Of a DNA stretch of 59,628 nt, positions 25,576 to 34,136 are shown piece by piece. The notes under the pieces were generated by a model that ran no database searches, was not told the DNA's origin, and saw nothing but the letters and a program-made list of their open reading frames with translations. The DNA is from Blautia sp. MSJ-19 (lineage in GTDB: Bacteria; Bacillota; Clostridia; Lachnospirales; Lachnospiraceae): contig NZ_JAHLQA010000047.1 in assembly GCF_018918125.1 (NCBI RefSeq), forward strand, positions 1 through 59,628. Reading direction: 5' to 3'. The position numbers and the translations under genes are program-made. Position 1 is the first letter of the stretch. Every line of letters starts with the position of its first letter.

Positions 25576-26858
25576 AATATTATGATATTGTGATTATTGG
25601 TGGTGGCCCTGCCGGTCTGGCAGCAGCAGTGGCGGCAAGAAAAAACGGAGCGGAGAGTATTCTGATTCTGGAACGCGACAAAGAACTTGGTGGAATACTC
25701 AATCAGTGTATTCATAATGGATTTGGTCTGCATACTTTTCAGGAGGAACTGACTGGTCCGGAGTACGCAGCAAGATTTATCACACAGGTAAAAGAACTGC
25801 AGATTGAGTATCGTTTGCATACCATGGTCATGGACATCAGTTCAGATAAAATCGTGACTGCAATGAATCGGGAAGAAGGCATGTTTCAGATTCAGGCAAA
25901 GGCAGTGATTCTTGCGATGGGATGTCGTGAACGTTCACGAGGTGCACTGAATATTCCGGGTTATCGCCCGGCAGGCATTTTTTCAGCAGGTACTGCACAG
26001 CGCCTTGTTAACATCGAAGGTTATCTTCCGGGACGAAAGGTTGTAATTCTTGGTTCAGGCGATATTGGTCTGATCATGGCACGAAGAATGACCCTGGAAG
26101 GGGCTGAAGTGCAGGTCGTTGCTGAACTGATGCCGTATTCAGGAGGTCTGAAGCGAAATATTGTACAGTGTCTGGATGATTTTGGTATTCCACTGAAACT
26201 CAGTCATACTGTAGTCGATATTAAAGGAAAAGAACGAGTCGAAGGCATTACTCTTGCAGAAGTAGATGAAAAAGGCAAACCGATTCCGGGTACAGAAGAA
26301 GAATATGAATGCGATACATTGCTCCTGTCGGTCGGACTGATTCCGGAAAATGAACTTTCGCGTGGCATGGGAGTAGATTTGAATCCGATTACTTCTGGAC
26401 CGAAAGTGAATGAAAGCCTGGAAACCAGTCTGGAAGGTGTGTTTGCATGTGGCAATGTTCTGCATGTGCATGACCTGGTAGATTTTGTGTCCGAAGAAGC
26501 GGCGGCAGCCGGGCGTAATGCAGCAGACTATATATGCCATCATAAGACATCGGATGAAATTCAGGATCGCTGTTTACAGCAGAATACTATTCAGCTCTCG
26601 ACAGAGAATGGTATCCGATATACCGTTCCGTCTGAGATCCGCATGGAGTATATGCCAGAAGAACTGACAGTCCGTTTCCGTGTTGGAGGTGTATACAAAA
26701 ACTGTTATATCAGCTGCTATTTTGATGGAGAACGTATTCTGCACCGCAGACGTCCGGTTGTGGCTCCGGGTGAAATGGAGCAGATCAAACTGACGAGAGA
26801 GCAACTGGCAAAATATCCGTTACTGGAGAAAATTACATTAAAAATAGAGGAGGCATGA
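25572..26858 (+). CDS. NAD(P)/FAD-dependent oxidoreductase, partner of the glycerol-3-phosphate dehydrogenase
   Basis: A 428-residue pyridine nucleotide-disulphide-type flavoprotein. FAD motif IIGGGPAGLAAAVAA (residues 8-22), NAD(P) motif VVILGSGDIGLIMARRM (about 155-171), and the late FAD motif GVFACGNVLHVHD. The start shares ATGA with the preceding stop. In Clostridia this family regularly accompanies the BFD-type dehydrogenase and a DUF1667 protein, and probably moves electrons from glycerol-3-phosphate to NAD+ or another carrier. The substrate is not proven by the sequence. Confidence 0.82.
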   Translation: MKYYDIVIIGGGPAGLAAAVAARKNGAESILILERDKELGGILNQCIHNGFGLHTFQEELTGPEYAARFITQVKELQIEYRLHTMVMDISSDKIVTAMNREEGMFQIQAKAVILAMGCRERSRGALNIPGYRPAGIFSAGTAQRLVNIEGYLPGRKVVILGSGDIGLIMARRMTLEGAEVQVVAELMPYSGGLKRNIVQCLDDFGIPLKLSHTVVDIKGKERVEGITLAEVDEKGKPIPGTEEEYECDTLLLSVGLIPENELSRGMGVDLNPITSGPKVNESLETSLEGVFACGNVLHVHDLVDFVSEEAAAAGRNAADYICHHKTSDEIQDRCLQQNTIQLSTENGIRYTVPSEIRMEYMPEELTVRFRVGGVYKNCYISCYFDGERILHRRRPVVAPGEMEQIKLTREQLAKYPLLEKITLKIEEA

Positions 26859-26861
26859 CTT

Positions 26862-27224
26862 ATGGAAACCAGGAATCTTATCTGCATAGGCTGTCCAATG
26901 GGCTGTCCATTGACTGTTCGTCTGAAGGACGGAGAAGTATTGGCAGTGGAGGGAAATACCTGTAAGCGTGGAGCGGAATATGGAAAAAAGGAAGTCACGA
27001 ATCCTACGCGTATTGTTACTACCACCGTTCGCGTCAACGGTGGTACAGAAAATATGGTATCGGTCAAGACCAGGGAAGATATTCCGAAAGACAAGATTTT
27101 TGACTGCATTCGTGCACTCAGAAATATTACGATACCAGCACCTGTACATATTGGTGATGTGATTCTGCATGATGTTGCACATACCGGTGTTGACATTGTT
27201 GCTACTAAAAATATAGAGCGTTAA
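26862..27224 (+). CDS. DUF1667 cysteine-rich protein
   Basis: A 120-residue protein with the N-terminal motif ICIGCPMGCPL (Cys8, Cys11, Cys15) and a fourth cysteine in NTCKRG (Cys34). This pattern would hold a metal or Fe-S cluster and recalls the N-terminal Fe-S domain of molybdopterin oxidoreductases. It follows the flavoprotein gene by three bases, and the three genes form a conserved set. It is a likely electron-transfer subunit; the function is inferred only from context. Confidence 0.8.
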   Translation: METRNLICIGCPMGCPLTVRLKDGEVLAVEGNTCKRGAEYGKKEVTNPTRIVTTTVRVNGGTENMVSVKTREDIPKDKIFDCIRALRNITIPAPVHIGDVILHDVAHTGVDIVATKNIER

Positions 27225-27239
27225 AACCATCAAATTCCA

Positions 27240-27326
27240 TTGACAACTACCTGCGAAAAGACTATCATTAAAACAGTATGTTTTCCTGAAGGATCCACTT
27301 ATATATGGTGAATCTGTTTCAGGAAA
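27240..27326 (+). promoter_or_regulatory. hemA promoter and leader hairpin
   Basis: TTGACA (27240-27245), 17 bases, TATCAT (27263-27268). Directly downstream is AAAACA-GTA-TGTTTT (27270-27284), which contains a TATGTTT half-site like those at the sulfur promoters. TTTCCTGAA (27282-27290) then pairs exactly with TTCAGGAAA (27318-27326) in the leader. No T run follows, so this stem is more likely an mRNA structure or operator than a terminator. Confidence 0.65.
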
Positions 27327-27359
27327 GGATATACATCAACGAAGGAGAAACACAATATC

Positions 27360-28589
27360 ATGACGATATCCATGATAGGAATAGATCACGACAGAGCACC
27401 CGTAGACATTCGGGCTCTGTTTGCGTTTACGAAAAAAAATGCAGGAGAGGCAATGGAAAAGCTTAAAGAGAGGGCTGGAATTCATGGCTGTATTATTTTG
27501 TCGACCTGCAATCGTCTGGAAATATGGACCAGCCACGAAGATGGGCAGCAGATTTCCATGTATCAGTGCCTGTGTCAGCTCAAAGGGATTCAGGATGATT
27601 CTTATGAAAGATATTTTACGGCCCGCCAGGACAGGGAAGCAGTAGAGCATCTTTTTTATCTTGCAGGTGGTCTTAAATCTCAGATTCTTGGAGAAGATCA
27701 GATTCTGACACAGATCAAAGAGGCATTGAATCTTGCACGGGAACATTTTACAACAGACAGTGTACTGGAAGTGTTGTTCCGTATGGCTGTAACAGCCGGC
27801 AAAAAGATCAAGACGGAGGCTCCTCTGGCACATGGAAATCCTTCTGTTATCCATCAGGCTGTGAGATATCTGAAAGAACAGGGTTATGATATGCATGGAA
27901 AGACCTGCATGGTGATCGGCAACGGTGAAATGGGAAAAGTTGCGGCGCAGACGCTCCGTGATGCAGGTGCCAATGTAACAGTAACAGTTCGGCAGTATCG
28001 CAGTGGAATGGTCAGTATTCCAATTGGCTGCAGCCGCATTCATTATGGAGAGCGTATGCGCTTTCTGCCAAATTGCGATGTGGTAGTCAGCGCGACTGCC
28101 AGTCCGAATTTTACATTAAGAGAAGAGTTATTTCAGAATATTATTTTGAGCAGACCGCTGCTTCTTCTGGACCTTGCAGTACCAAGAGATATAGAGCCTT
28201 CACTTGGAAACAGAGATGGGATCACTCTGTATGATATGGATAGTTTCCGTACGGATCGTTTTTCACCTGAAGCAAGTGAAAGCCTGAAAAAAGCAGGTTT
28301 TATCGTAGAAGAGCAAATGACAGAATTTTTTCAGTGGCTTGATGGACGTGATGTGATACCAAGGATTCAGGAAATTCGCGAGGATGCCGTGCAGGATCTG
28401 AACCTCCGGATAGAAAAAATTCTCAAAAAAACACCGATGCAGGATGAGGACAGAGAAAATCTTCTCAAAGCTGTAGATGTGGCAGCAGGGAAGGTGGTCA
28501 GCAAAATGATCTTCGGACTCAGAGACAGTCTGAATCAGGATGCTTTTCTTGAATGTGTTGCAGGATTGGAGAAAGTATATGAAGAATAA
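27360..28589 (+). CDS. hemA: Glutamyl-tRNA reductase
   Basis: A 409-residue enzyme that reduces glutamyl-tRNA to glutamate-1-semialdehyde, the first step of C5 tetrapyrrole synthesis. The catalytic cysteine is Cys50 in LSTCNRLEIW; NADPH-binding VIGNGEMGKVAAQTL and the C-terminal dimerisation helix are present. GAAGGAGAAAC precedes ATG 27360. It is first in a tightly packed operon that stops at the uroporphyrinogen/precorrin-2 branch, so it serves siroheme (and possibly cobalamin) rather than haem. Confidence 0.93.
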   Translation: MTISMIGIDHDRAPVDIRALFAFTKKNAGEAMEKLKERAGIHGCIILSTCNRLEIWTSHEDGQQISMYQCLCQLKGIQDDSYERYFTARQDREAVEHLFYLAGGLKSQILGEDQILTQIKEALNLAREHFTTDSVLEVLFRMAVTAGKKIKTEAPLAHGNPSVIHQAVRYLKEQGYDMHGKTCMVIGNGEMGKVAAQTLRDAGANVTVTVRQYRSGMVSIPIGCSRIHYGERMRFLPNCDVVVSATASPNFTLREELFQNIILSRPLLLLDLAVPRDIEPSLGNRDGITLYDMDSFRTDRFSPEASESLKKAGFIVEEQMTEFFQWLDGRDVIPRIQEIREDAVQDLNLRIEKILKKTPMQDEDRENLLKAVDVAAGKVVSKMIFGLRDSLNQDAFLECVAGLEKVYEE

Positions 28590-29064
28590 AAGATATTTTC
28601 CGATGTTTATAGATCTGTCCGACAAAAAGATCGTAGTGGTAGGTGGCGGTAAGATTGCGACACGAAGAGTCAGGACTCTTCTTCAGTTTACCCGTAATAT
28701 TACAACTGTTGCACCAAAATGTACAATGGAACTTCATGAACTGGGCAAGACAGGTTATATAAATCTGATCACACGACCGGTGAAACGTTCTGATTTTGAG
28801 ATGGCTTATATGGTGATTGCCGCTACGAATGACTGGAAATTAAACGAGGAGATTTATCGAGTCTGCAAAGAAGAGGGTATATACGTAAATGTTGCAGATG
28901 ATAAAAATAAATGTGATTTCTACTTCCCCGGAATATATATGAAGGATGAGGTAGTGATTGGAATTACAGCAAGTGGACTGGATCATACAAAAGCAAAAAA
29001 AGTGCGTGAATCAATTCAGCAGGCAATGGAGGCACCGGACGATGAAGAAAACCATGAAGAATAA
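28579..29064 (+). CDS. Precorrin-2 dehydrogenase (siroheme synthase N-terminal domain)
   Basis: A 161-residue NAD-binding protein homologous to the N-terminus of CysG/Met8/SirC, which oxidises precorrin-2 to sirohydrochlorin. FPMFIDLSDKKIVVVGGGKIATRR contains the Rossmann glycines, and VIAATND and YFPGIYMKDEVVIGI follow as in the family. ATG 28579 overlaps hemA by 11 bases and has GGAG upstream; an earlier in-frame TTG is unlikely. It is shorter than Met8, so iron insertion is probably left to the CbiK-type chelatase. Confidence 0.88.
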   Translation: MKNKRYFPMFIDLSDKKIVVVGGGKIATRRVRTLLQFTRNITTVAPKCTMELHELGKTGYINLITRPVKRSDFEMAYMVIAATNDWKLNEEIYRVCKEEGIYVNVADDKNKCDFYFPGIYMKDEVVIGITASGLDHTKAKKVRESIQQAMEAPDDEENHEE

Positions 29065-29965
29065 GATTATCATCGGCAGCAGAGAAAGCCGCCTTGCAGT
29101 TCTGCAGAGTGAGATGGTGCGCGATTACATAAAAGCACAGCACCCGGAAGTAGATGTGGAGATTCTTACCATGAAGACTACGGGGGACAAGATTCTGGAC
29201 CGGACACTGGACAAAGTCGGAGGAAAAGGATTGTTTGTCAAAGAACTGGACCGTGCACTGTTGGATGGCAGAAGTATGTTGTCTGTACACAGTCTTAAGG
29301 ACATGCCGATGGAGGTTCCGGAAGAACTTCCATTACTTGCTTTTTCGCGGCGAGAAGATCCAAGAGATGTACTTGTACTGCCGGAAGGATGTGATGTTCT
29401 GGATTCAACGAAACCGCTTGGGTGTTCCAGTCTCCGCCGTACTTTACAGCTCAGAGAATTATATCCGCAGATGGAAGTCAGGAGTATCCGTGGAAATCTT
29501 CAGACACGTCTGCGTAAACTCGATGCAGGAGAATATTCAGGTCTGATCCTGGCAGCAGCGGGATTGAAACGCCTTGGCCTGGAGCACAGGATCCATCGAT
29601 ATTTTTCGGAAGATGAAATGCTTCCGGCAGCAGGACAGGGAATTCTGGCGGTACAGGGAAGAGCAGACCTTACCTATGAGTATCTTGCCGGGTATCGGGA
29701 TGAGGCAGCATGGATTGCAGGTACTGCGGAACGTGCTTTTGTACGTTATCTGGATGGTGGCTGTTCCTCACCGGTTGCTGCTTTTGGTGTGGTTGAAGGT
29801 GAAGAACTGTTTCTTCGAGGGCTCTATTACCGTGAAAGTGACGGGAAGTATTTCAAAGACAGTATCCGTGGACCGAAGACAGAGGCGGAGCAGCTTGGAA
29901 GGCAGCTCGCCGGTCAGATGAAACAGAAATATGAAAATGAAACAGCAGGAGGAGAGTCTTTATGA
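29042..29965 (+). CDS. hemC: Porphobilinogen deaminase
   Basis: A 307-residue enzyme that links four porphobilinogens into hydroxymethylbilane. IIIGSRESRLAVLQSEM at the N-terminus, KDMPMEVPE, SSLRRTLQL, and the dipyrromethane cofactor cysteine in LDGGCSSPVAAFG are present. GGAGG at 29028-29032 supports ATG 29042; ATG 29054 is an alternative four codons later. It overlaps the dehydrogenase gene by 23 bases and shares ATGA with the next gene. Confidence 0.93.
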   Translation: MKKTMKNKIIIGSRESRLAVLQSEMVRDYIKAQHPEVDVEILTMKTTGDKILDRTLDKVGGKGLFVKELDRALLDGRSMLSVHSLKDMPMEVPEELPLLAFSRREDPRDVLVLPEGCDVLDSTKPLGCSSLRRTLQLRELYPQMEVRSIRGNLQTRLRKLDAGEYSGLILAAAGLKRLGLEHRIHRYFSEDEMLPAAGQGILAVQGRADLTYEYLAGYRDEAAWIAGTAERAFVRYLDGGCSSPVAAFGVVEGEELFLRGLYYRESDGKYFKDSIRGPKTEAEQLGRQLAGQMKQKYENETAGGESL

Positions 29966-31467
29966 AAAATGGAAAAGTATGGCTCGTAGGAGCCGGACCG
30001 GGAGATATCGGACTCTTTACTCTAAAAGGAATGGAAGTACTGCGACAGGCAGATGTTGTGGTTTATGACAGCCTGGTCGGTCAGGGGGTTCTTGCAAAGA
30101 TACCGTCCTCTGCAAGACTTATAAATGTAGGAAAACGTGCAGATAAACACACCATGCCACAGGAACAGATCAATCAGGTGCTCCTTGAGGAGGCACAAAA
30201 AGGATACCGTGTCGTAAGACTTAAAGGTGGAGATCCGTTTCTTTTCGGTCGTGGAGGAGAAGAACTGGAACTTCTGACGGAAAATGATATTCCATATGAA
30301 ATCGTTCCTGGAGTAACATCGTCAATTGCAGTACCGGCTTATAATGGTATTCCGGTAACACACAGAGATTTCTGTTCTTCTGTACATATTATTACCGGAC
30401 ACCGGAGAGCAGGAAAAAAATACGACATTGATTTTAAAGCACTGGTCAATACCAGGGGGACTCTTGTGTTTTTAATGGGAATCGCGGCTCTTGCAGATAT
30501 CTGTCAGGGACTTCTGGATGCAGGAATAGATCCTGAAATGCCGGCAGCTGTTCTGCAAAAGGGAACAACTGCAGATCAGAAACGTGTGGTGGCAACCGTT
30601 GCAACCCTTAAAGAAGAAGTGGACCGTCAGGGGATTGAGACACCGGCAATTATTGTAGTCGGAAAGGTGTGCAAGCTTGCAGACGAATTTGGATGGTATG
30701 AACATCTGCCTCTTGCAGGATGGAAGGTACTTGTAACACGTCCAAAGGGTAGAAGCTCCCGCACAGCAGATGAGCTTCGTCAGAAGGGAGCAGAGGTGCT
30801 GGAACTTCCATCCATCCGCACAGAGGCACTGGCAGATCAGGCAGAGCTTCAGCGTGCATTTGAAGAAATTACTGCGTATCAGTGGATCGCATTTACCAGT
30901 CCGACGGGGGCAGAGATCTTCTTTGAGGAACTTCGAAAGGCACATAAGGATATCCGCAGCCTTGCGGGAGCCAAAATTGCTGCAATTGGACAGGGTACTG
31001 CAAAGGTACTTGAAGAAAAGGGGATTTTGGTGGATCTGATTCCGGAAGTTTATGACGGAGATGCATTGGGAGAGGCACTTGCAGAAAAATTGCAGACCGG
31101 AGAACGGGTGCTTTTACCGAGAGCACGAAAGGGTAATCAGAATCTTGTCAGAATTCTTGAAGAACACGGAGCACAGGTGGCGGACATAGCGACATATGAT
31201 ACGACATACGAAAGCAGCCGCCTGATTCAGATAGGAAAAGAAATCGAAAACGGCTCTATCGACTGTGTAGTATTTACCAGTGCTTCTACTGTAAAAGGAT
31301 TTGTCGAGAGTGCAGGACTTTCTGATTATTCTGGTGTGACTGCGGCATGTATCGGCAAACAGACAAAGGCGGCCGCAGATGCATACGGTATGCAGACATA
31401 TATGGCAGAAAAGGCAACGATTGATGCATTGACTGATCTGGTGATCAAAATAAAAACAGATAATTAA
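29962..31467 (+). CDS. cobA-hemD: Uroporphyrinogen-III C-methyltransferase fused to uroporphyrinogen-III synthase
   Basis: A 501-residue bifunctional enzyme. Residues about 1-245 are the SAM-dependent CobA domain: VWLVGAGPGDIGLFTLKG, VVVYDSLV, RLKGGDPFLFGRGGEE and VPGVTSSIAVPAYNGIPVTH. Residues about 250-501 are HemD (WKVLVTRPKGRSSRTADELR, then WIAFTSPTGAEIFFEEL and VVFTSASTVKGF). The fusion makes uroporphyrinogen III and methylates it to precorrin-2. This fusion is common in Clostridia and commits the pathway to siroheme or cobalamin. Confidence 0.93.
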   Translation: MKNGKVWLVGAGPGDIGLFTLKGMEVLRQADVVVYDSLVGQGVLAKIPSSARLINVGKRADKHTMPQEQINQVLLEEAQKGYRVVRLKGGDPFLFGRGGEELELLTENDIPYEIVPGVTSSIAVPAYNGIPVTHRDFCSSVHIITGHRRAGKKYDIDFKALVNTRGTLVFLMGIAALADICQGLLDAGIDPEMPAAVLQKGTTADQKRVVATVATLKEEVDRQGIETPAIIVVGKVCKLADEFGWYEHLPLAGWKVLVTRPKGRSSRTADELRQKGAEVLELPSIRTEALADQAELQRAFEEITAYQWIAFTSPTGAEIFFEELRKAHKDIRSLAGAKIAAIGQGTAKVLEEKGILVDLIPEVYDGDALGEALAEKLQTGERVLLPRARKGNQNLVRILEEHGAQVADIATYDTTYESSRLIQIGKEIENGSIDCVVFTSASTVKGFVESAGLSDYSGVTAACIGKQTKAAADAYGMQTYMAEKATIDALTDLVIKIKTDN

Positions 31468-31509
31468 TAAAAAGATACAAATAGATACAAAAGGAAGAGG
31501 TGCATTAAA

Positions 31510-32493
31510 ATGGATCTGATTCAGAGACCAAGAAGACTTCGTGGAAGTGAAACATTACGTAAAATGGTAAGGGAGACCAGAATTGATAAATCATCCCTGA
31601 TCTATCCGCTTTTTGTGAAAGAAGGTACAGGGATTGAAGAAGAAATTCCGTCTATGGAAGGACAGTACCGTTACAGTGTGGATCGTCTTCCATATGAACT
31701 GGAACGTCTGACCAAAGCAGGAGTTAGCAGTATCATGCTCTTTGGAATTCCGGATCACAAAGATGAAGTCGGAAGTGGTGCTTATGATGAGAATGGAATC
31801 GTACAGAAGGCATTAAGAGAAGCAAAAAAACAGTTTCCGGATATGTACTATATTACAGATGTATGTATGTGCGAGTATACTTCTCATGGCCACTGTGGGG
31901 TACTCTGCGGTCATGAAGTAGAAAATGATGCAACACTGGAACTTCTTGCAAAGACAGCACTTTCTCATGTGGAAGCAGGAGCTGACATGGTGGCACCTTC
32001 GGATATGATGGATGGTCGTGTTCGTGCAATCCGTGAATGTCTGGATAAGGCAGGACATAAAGAAGCTCCGATCATGTCTTATGCTGTGAAGTATGCATCT
32101 GCATTTTATGGCCCGTTCCGTGATGCGGCAGGTTCTGCTCCGTCTTTTGGCGACCGCAAGAGCTATCAGATGGATTATCACAACCGCCGTGAGGGAATGA
32201 AAGAAGCACTGACAGATATTGAAGAAGGCGCAGATATCATCATGATCAAACCGGCAATGTCTTATCTGGATATGGTTTCAGAAGTTTCCAAAGCTACGAA
32301 CGTACCGATCGCTGCATACAGTGTCAGTGGAGAATATGCCATGGTTAAAGCTGCAGCAAAGATGGGCTGGATTGATGAAGATAAGATTGTCTGCGAAATG
32401 GCAGCAAGTGCATACAGAGCGGGAGTAAATATCTATCTTACTTATTATGCCAAAGAACTTGCCCGTTTTATTGATGAAGGGAGAATTGGATAA
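31510..32493 (+). CDS. hemB: Delta-aminolevulinic acid dehydratase
   Basis: A 327-residue porphobilinogen synthase. The catalytic lysines lie in YAVKYASAFYGPFRDA and IMIKPAMSYLD. The cysteine-rich loop DVCMCEYTSHGHCGVLCG marks the zinc-binding form. GGAAGAGG precedes ATG 31510. The stop overlaps the hemL start by one base (TAATG). Confidence 0.95.
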   Translation: MDLIQRPRRLRGSETLRKMVRETRIDKSSLIYPLFVKEGTGIEEEIPSMEGQYRYSVDRLPYELERLTKAGVSSIMLFGIPDHKDEVGSGAYDENGIVQKALREAKKQFPDMYYITDVCMCEYTSHGHCGVLCGHEVENDATLELLAKTALSHVEAGADMVAPSDMMDGRVRAIRECLDKAGHKEAPIMSYAVKYASAFYGPFRDAAGSAPSFGDRKSYQMDYHNRREGMKEALTDIEEGADIIMIKPAMSYLDMVSEVSKATNVPIAAYSVSGEYAMVKAAAKMGWIDEDKIVCEMAASAYRAGVNIYLTYYAKELARFIDEGRIG

Positions 32494-33770
32494 TGGGAAG
32501 ATCAGAAGAATTATTTGAACGTGCAGTCAAAAGAATCCCAGGTGGAGTCAACAGTCCGGTAAGAGCATATGGCGCGATCGGAATGGCACCAAGATTTATC
32601 AGCCGTGCAGATGGATGTCACATTTATGATGTAGATGGAAACAGTTATGTGGATTATATTGACTCCTGGGGACCGATGATCCTTGGACATAATCATCCTG
32701 AGATCCGTGAAGCTGTTGTTAAGGCATGTGCGGACGGTTTAAGTTTTGGCTGTGCCACAGAAATTGAAGTGGAAATGGCAGAATTTATCTGTGAACATCT
32801 TCCGCATGTAGAGATGGTACGTATGGTCAATTCCGGTACAGAAGCAGTCATGAGTGCGATTCGTGCTGCCAGAGGATTTACCGGAAGAGATAAGATCATC
32901 AAATTTGCCGGATGCTATCATGGACACAGTGATGCACTTCTGGTAAGTGCAGGCTCCGGTGTGATGACCAGCGGAGTGCCGGACAGTGCGGGTGTACCAA
33001 AAGGTTGTACACAGGATACCATGACAGCTGTTTATAATGATCTTGACAGTGTCAGAGCGCTTCTGGAACAGGCTCAGGGACAGGTTGCGGCCGTGATTGT
33101 GGAGGCAGTTGGAGCAAACATGGGTGTTGTTCCTCCGAAGAAAGGATTCCTTGAAGGACTTCGCAGCCTGTGCGATCAGCATGGTACATTATTGATCTTT
33201 GATGAAGTTATTACCGGATTCCGTCTGGCTTTTGGCGGTGCGGCAGAATACTTTGGCGTAACGCCGGATATGGTCACTTACGGAAAGATTATCGGTGCGG
33301 GAATGCCAGTCGGTGCTTATGGTGGAAGAAGAGAGATCATGGAGATGGTTTCTCCGGCAGGACCGGTTTACCAGGCAGGAACTTTGAGCGGCAATCCGAT
33401 TGCCATGGCAGCAGGACTGACCCAGCTGAAATATTTATATGAACATCAGGAAGTATATAAAATATTAGAGGAAAAAGGACAGAAACTGTATGGTGGAATG
33501 GAAGAAATTCTGAAAGAAGCCAGAAGCGAATATCATGTAAATCATGTTTCTTCCCTGGGAAGCCTGTTCTTTGCCAAAGAGGAAGTCGTGGATTATACTT
33601 CTGCGAAGACTTCTGATACCAAAGCGTTTGCAGACTATTTCCTTGCGATGCTGAAACAGGGAATCCATCTGGCTCCTTCTCAGTTTGAAGCGATGTTCCT
33701 TTCTACTGCGCATACAGACGAAGTGATCGAGGATACCCTTTCTAAGGTAAGAAATTATTTTATAAAATAA
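32493..33770 (+). CDS. hemL: Glutamate-1-semialdehyde 2,1-aminomutase
   Basis: A 425-residue class III PLP aminomutase that converts glutamate-1-semialdehyde to 5-aminolevulinate. It starts SEELFERAVKRIPGGVNSPVRA, has MVNSGTEAVMSAIRAAR, LIFDEVITGFR, and the PLP lysine in YGKIIGAGMPVGAYGG. It is the last gene of the hem operon and is followed by a terminator. Together with hemA it completes the C5 route, while hemE to hemH are absent from the window. Confidence 0.95.
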   Translation: MGRSEELFERAVKRIPGGVNSPVRAYGAIGMAPRFISRADGCHIYDVDGNSYVDYIDSWGPMILGHNHPEIREAVVKACADGLSFGCATEIEVEMAEFICEHLPHVEMVRMVNSGTEAVMSAIRAARGFTGRDKIIKFAGCYHGHSDALLVSAGSGVMTSGVPDSAGVPKGCTQDTMTAVYNDLDSVRALLEQAQGQVAAVIVEAVGANMGVVPPKKGFLEGLRSLCDQHGTLLIFDEVITGFRLAFGGAAEYFGVTPDMVTYGKIIGAGMPVGAYGGRREIMEMVSPAGPVYQAGTLSGNPIAMAAGLTQLKYLYEHQEVYKILEEKGQKLYGGMEEILKEARSEYHVNHVSSLGSLFFAKEEVVDYTSAKTSDTKAFADYFLAMLKQGIHLAPSQFEAMFLSTAHTDEVIEDTLSKVRNYFIK

Positions 33771-33803
33771 AAACTCAATATATTTCCAATTGGGGATTCA
33801 GAC

Positions 33804-33833
33804 AGGAGACTTTCGAAAGAGGGTCTCTTTTTT
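33804..33833 (+). terminator. Terminator of the hem operon
   Basis: GAGAC (33806-33810) pairs with GTCTC (33823-33827) around a CTTTCGAAAG core, followed by six T. Confidence 0.7.
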
Positions 33834-34000
33834 GTTAGATGTTAAAAAAACACATTTTTGATATTTTATCGCACAGAAATGGCAAAAAAAGCACAGAAAT
33901 GGTAAATCTTTTTAGCATATTGTATGATATTCTGTAAAAAATAAACAAGATGGACAATATAGTGTTTTCATGTCTCCCAATATTGGGGAAGATAATTGTA
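33834..34000 (+). promoter_or_regulatory. Regulatory region of the pilus operon with 20-bp spaced direct repeats
   Basis: No gene lies between hemL and the adhesin gene (33771-34136). GCACAGAAATGGCAAA (33871-33886) is repeated as GCACAGAAATGGTAAA (33891-33906), exactly two helical turns apart. Candidate -10 boxes follow: TATGAT (33923-33928), for which the second repeat would cover the -35, and TATAGT (33958-33963). The perfect palindrome CCCAATATTGGG (33976-33987) comes next. The arrangement suits an activator such as a LytTR-type response regulator, but the regulator is unknown. Confidence 0.5.
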
Positions 34001-34069
34001 TATTGGGCAAAGCTACGGCAACGTAGTGACGCAAAGCTATAGGGACCATAAATGGTTAGCCAGTTGCAG
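34001..34069 (+). ncRNA. Cyclic-dinucleotide riboswitch aptamer, GEMM-I (c-di-GMP-I) type
   Basis: The consensus elements of the GEMM-I class are all present in order: GGGCAA, a 5-bp hairpin CTACG-GCAA-CGTAG with a GNRA tetraloop (34013-34026), the core TGACGCAAAGCTATAGGG (34027-34044), a second arm GCTA/TAGC with ACCAT/ATGGT (34036-34060), and the terminal AGCCAGTTGC (34058-34067). GCAA (34007-34010) can close P1 with TTGC (34064-34067). A terminator stem begins at 34066, inside the P1 3' strand, so ligand binding probably alters termination ahead of the adhesin gene; the geometry suggests an ON switch. A cGAMP-selective variant cannot be excluded by eye. Confidence 0.9.
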
Positions 34070-34110
34070 GGAACGAGAGATACAGATATCTCTTATTACC
34101 CTGCTTTTTT
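34066..34110 (+). terminator. Expression-platform terminator of the riboswitch
   Basis: GCAGGG (34066-34071) pairs with CCCTGC (34099-34104), and AGAGATA (34076-34082) with TATCTCT (34087-34093), followed by six T (34105-34110). It lies 26 bases before the adhesin start and shares bases with the aptamer P1. Confidence 0.85.
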
Positions 34111-34136
34111 ATTACAAAATTTGAACGGAGGGAAAG

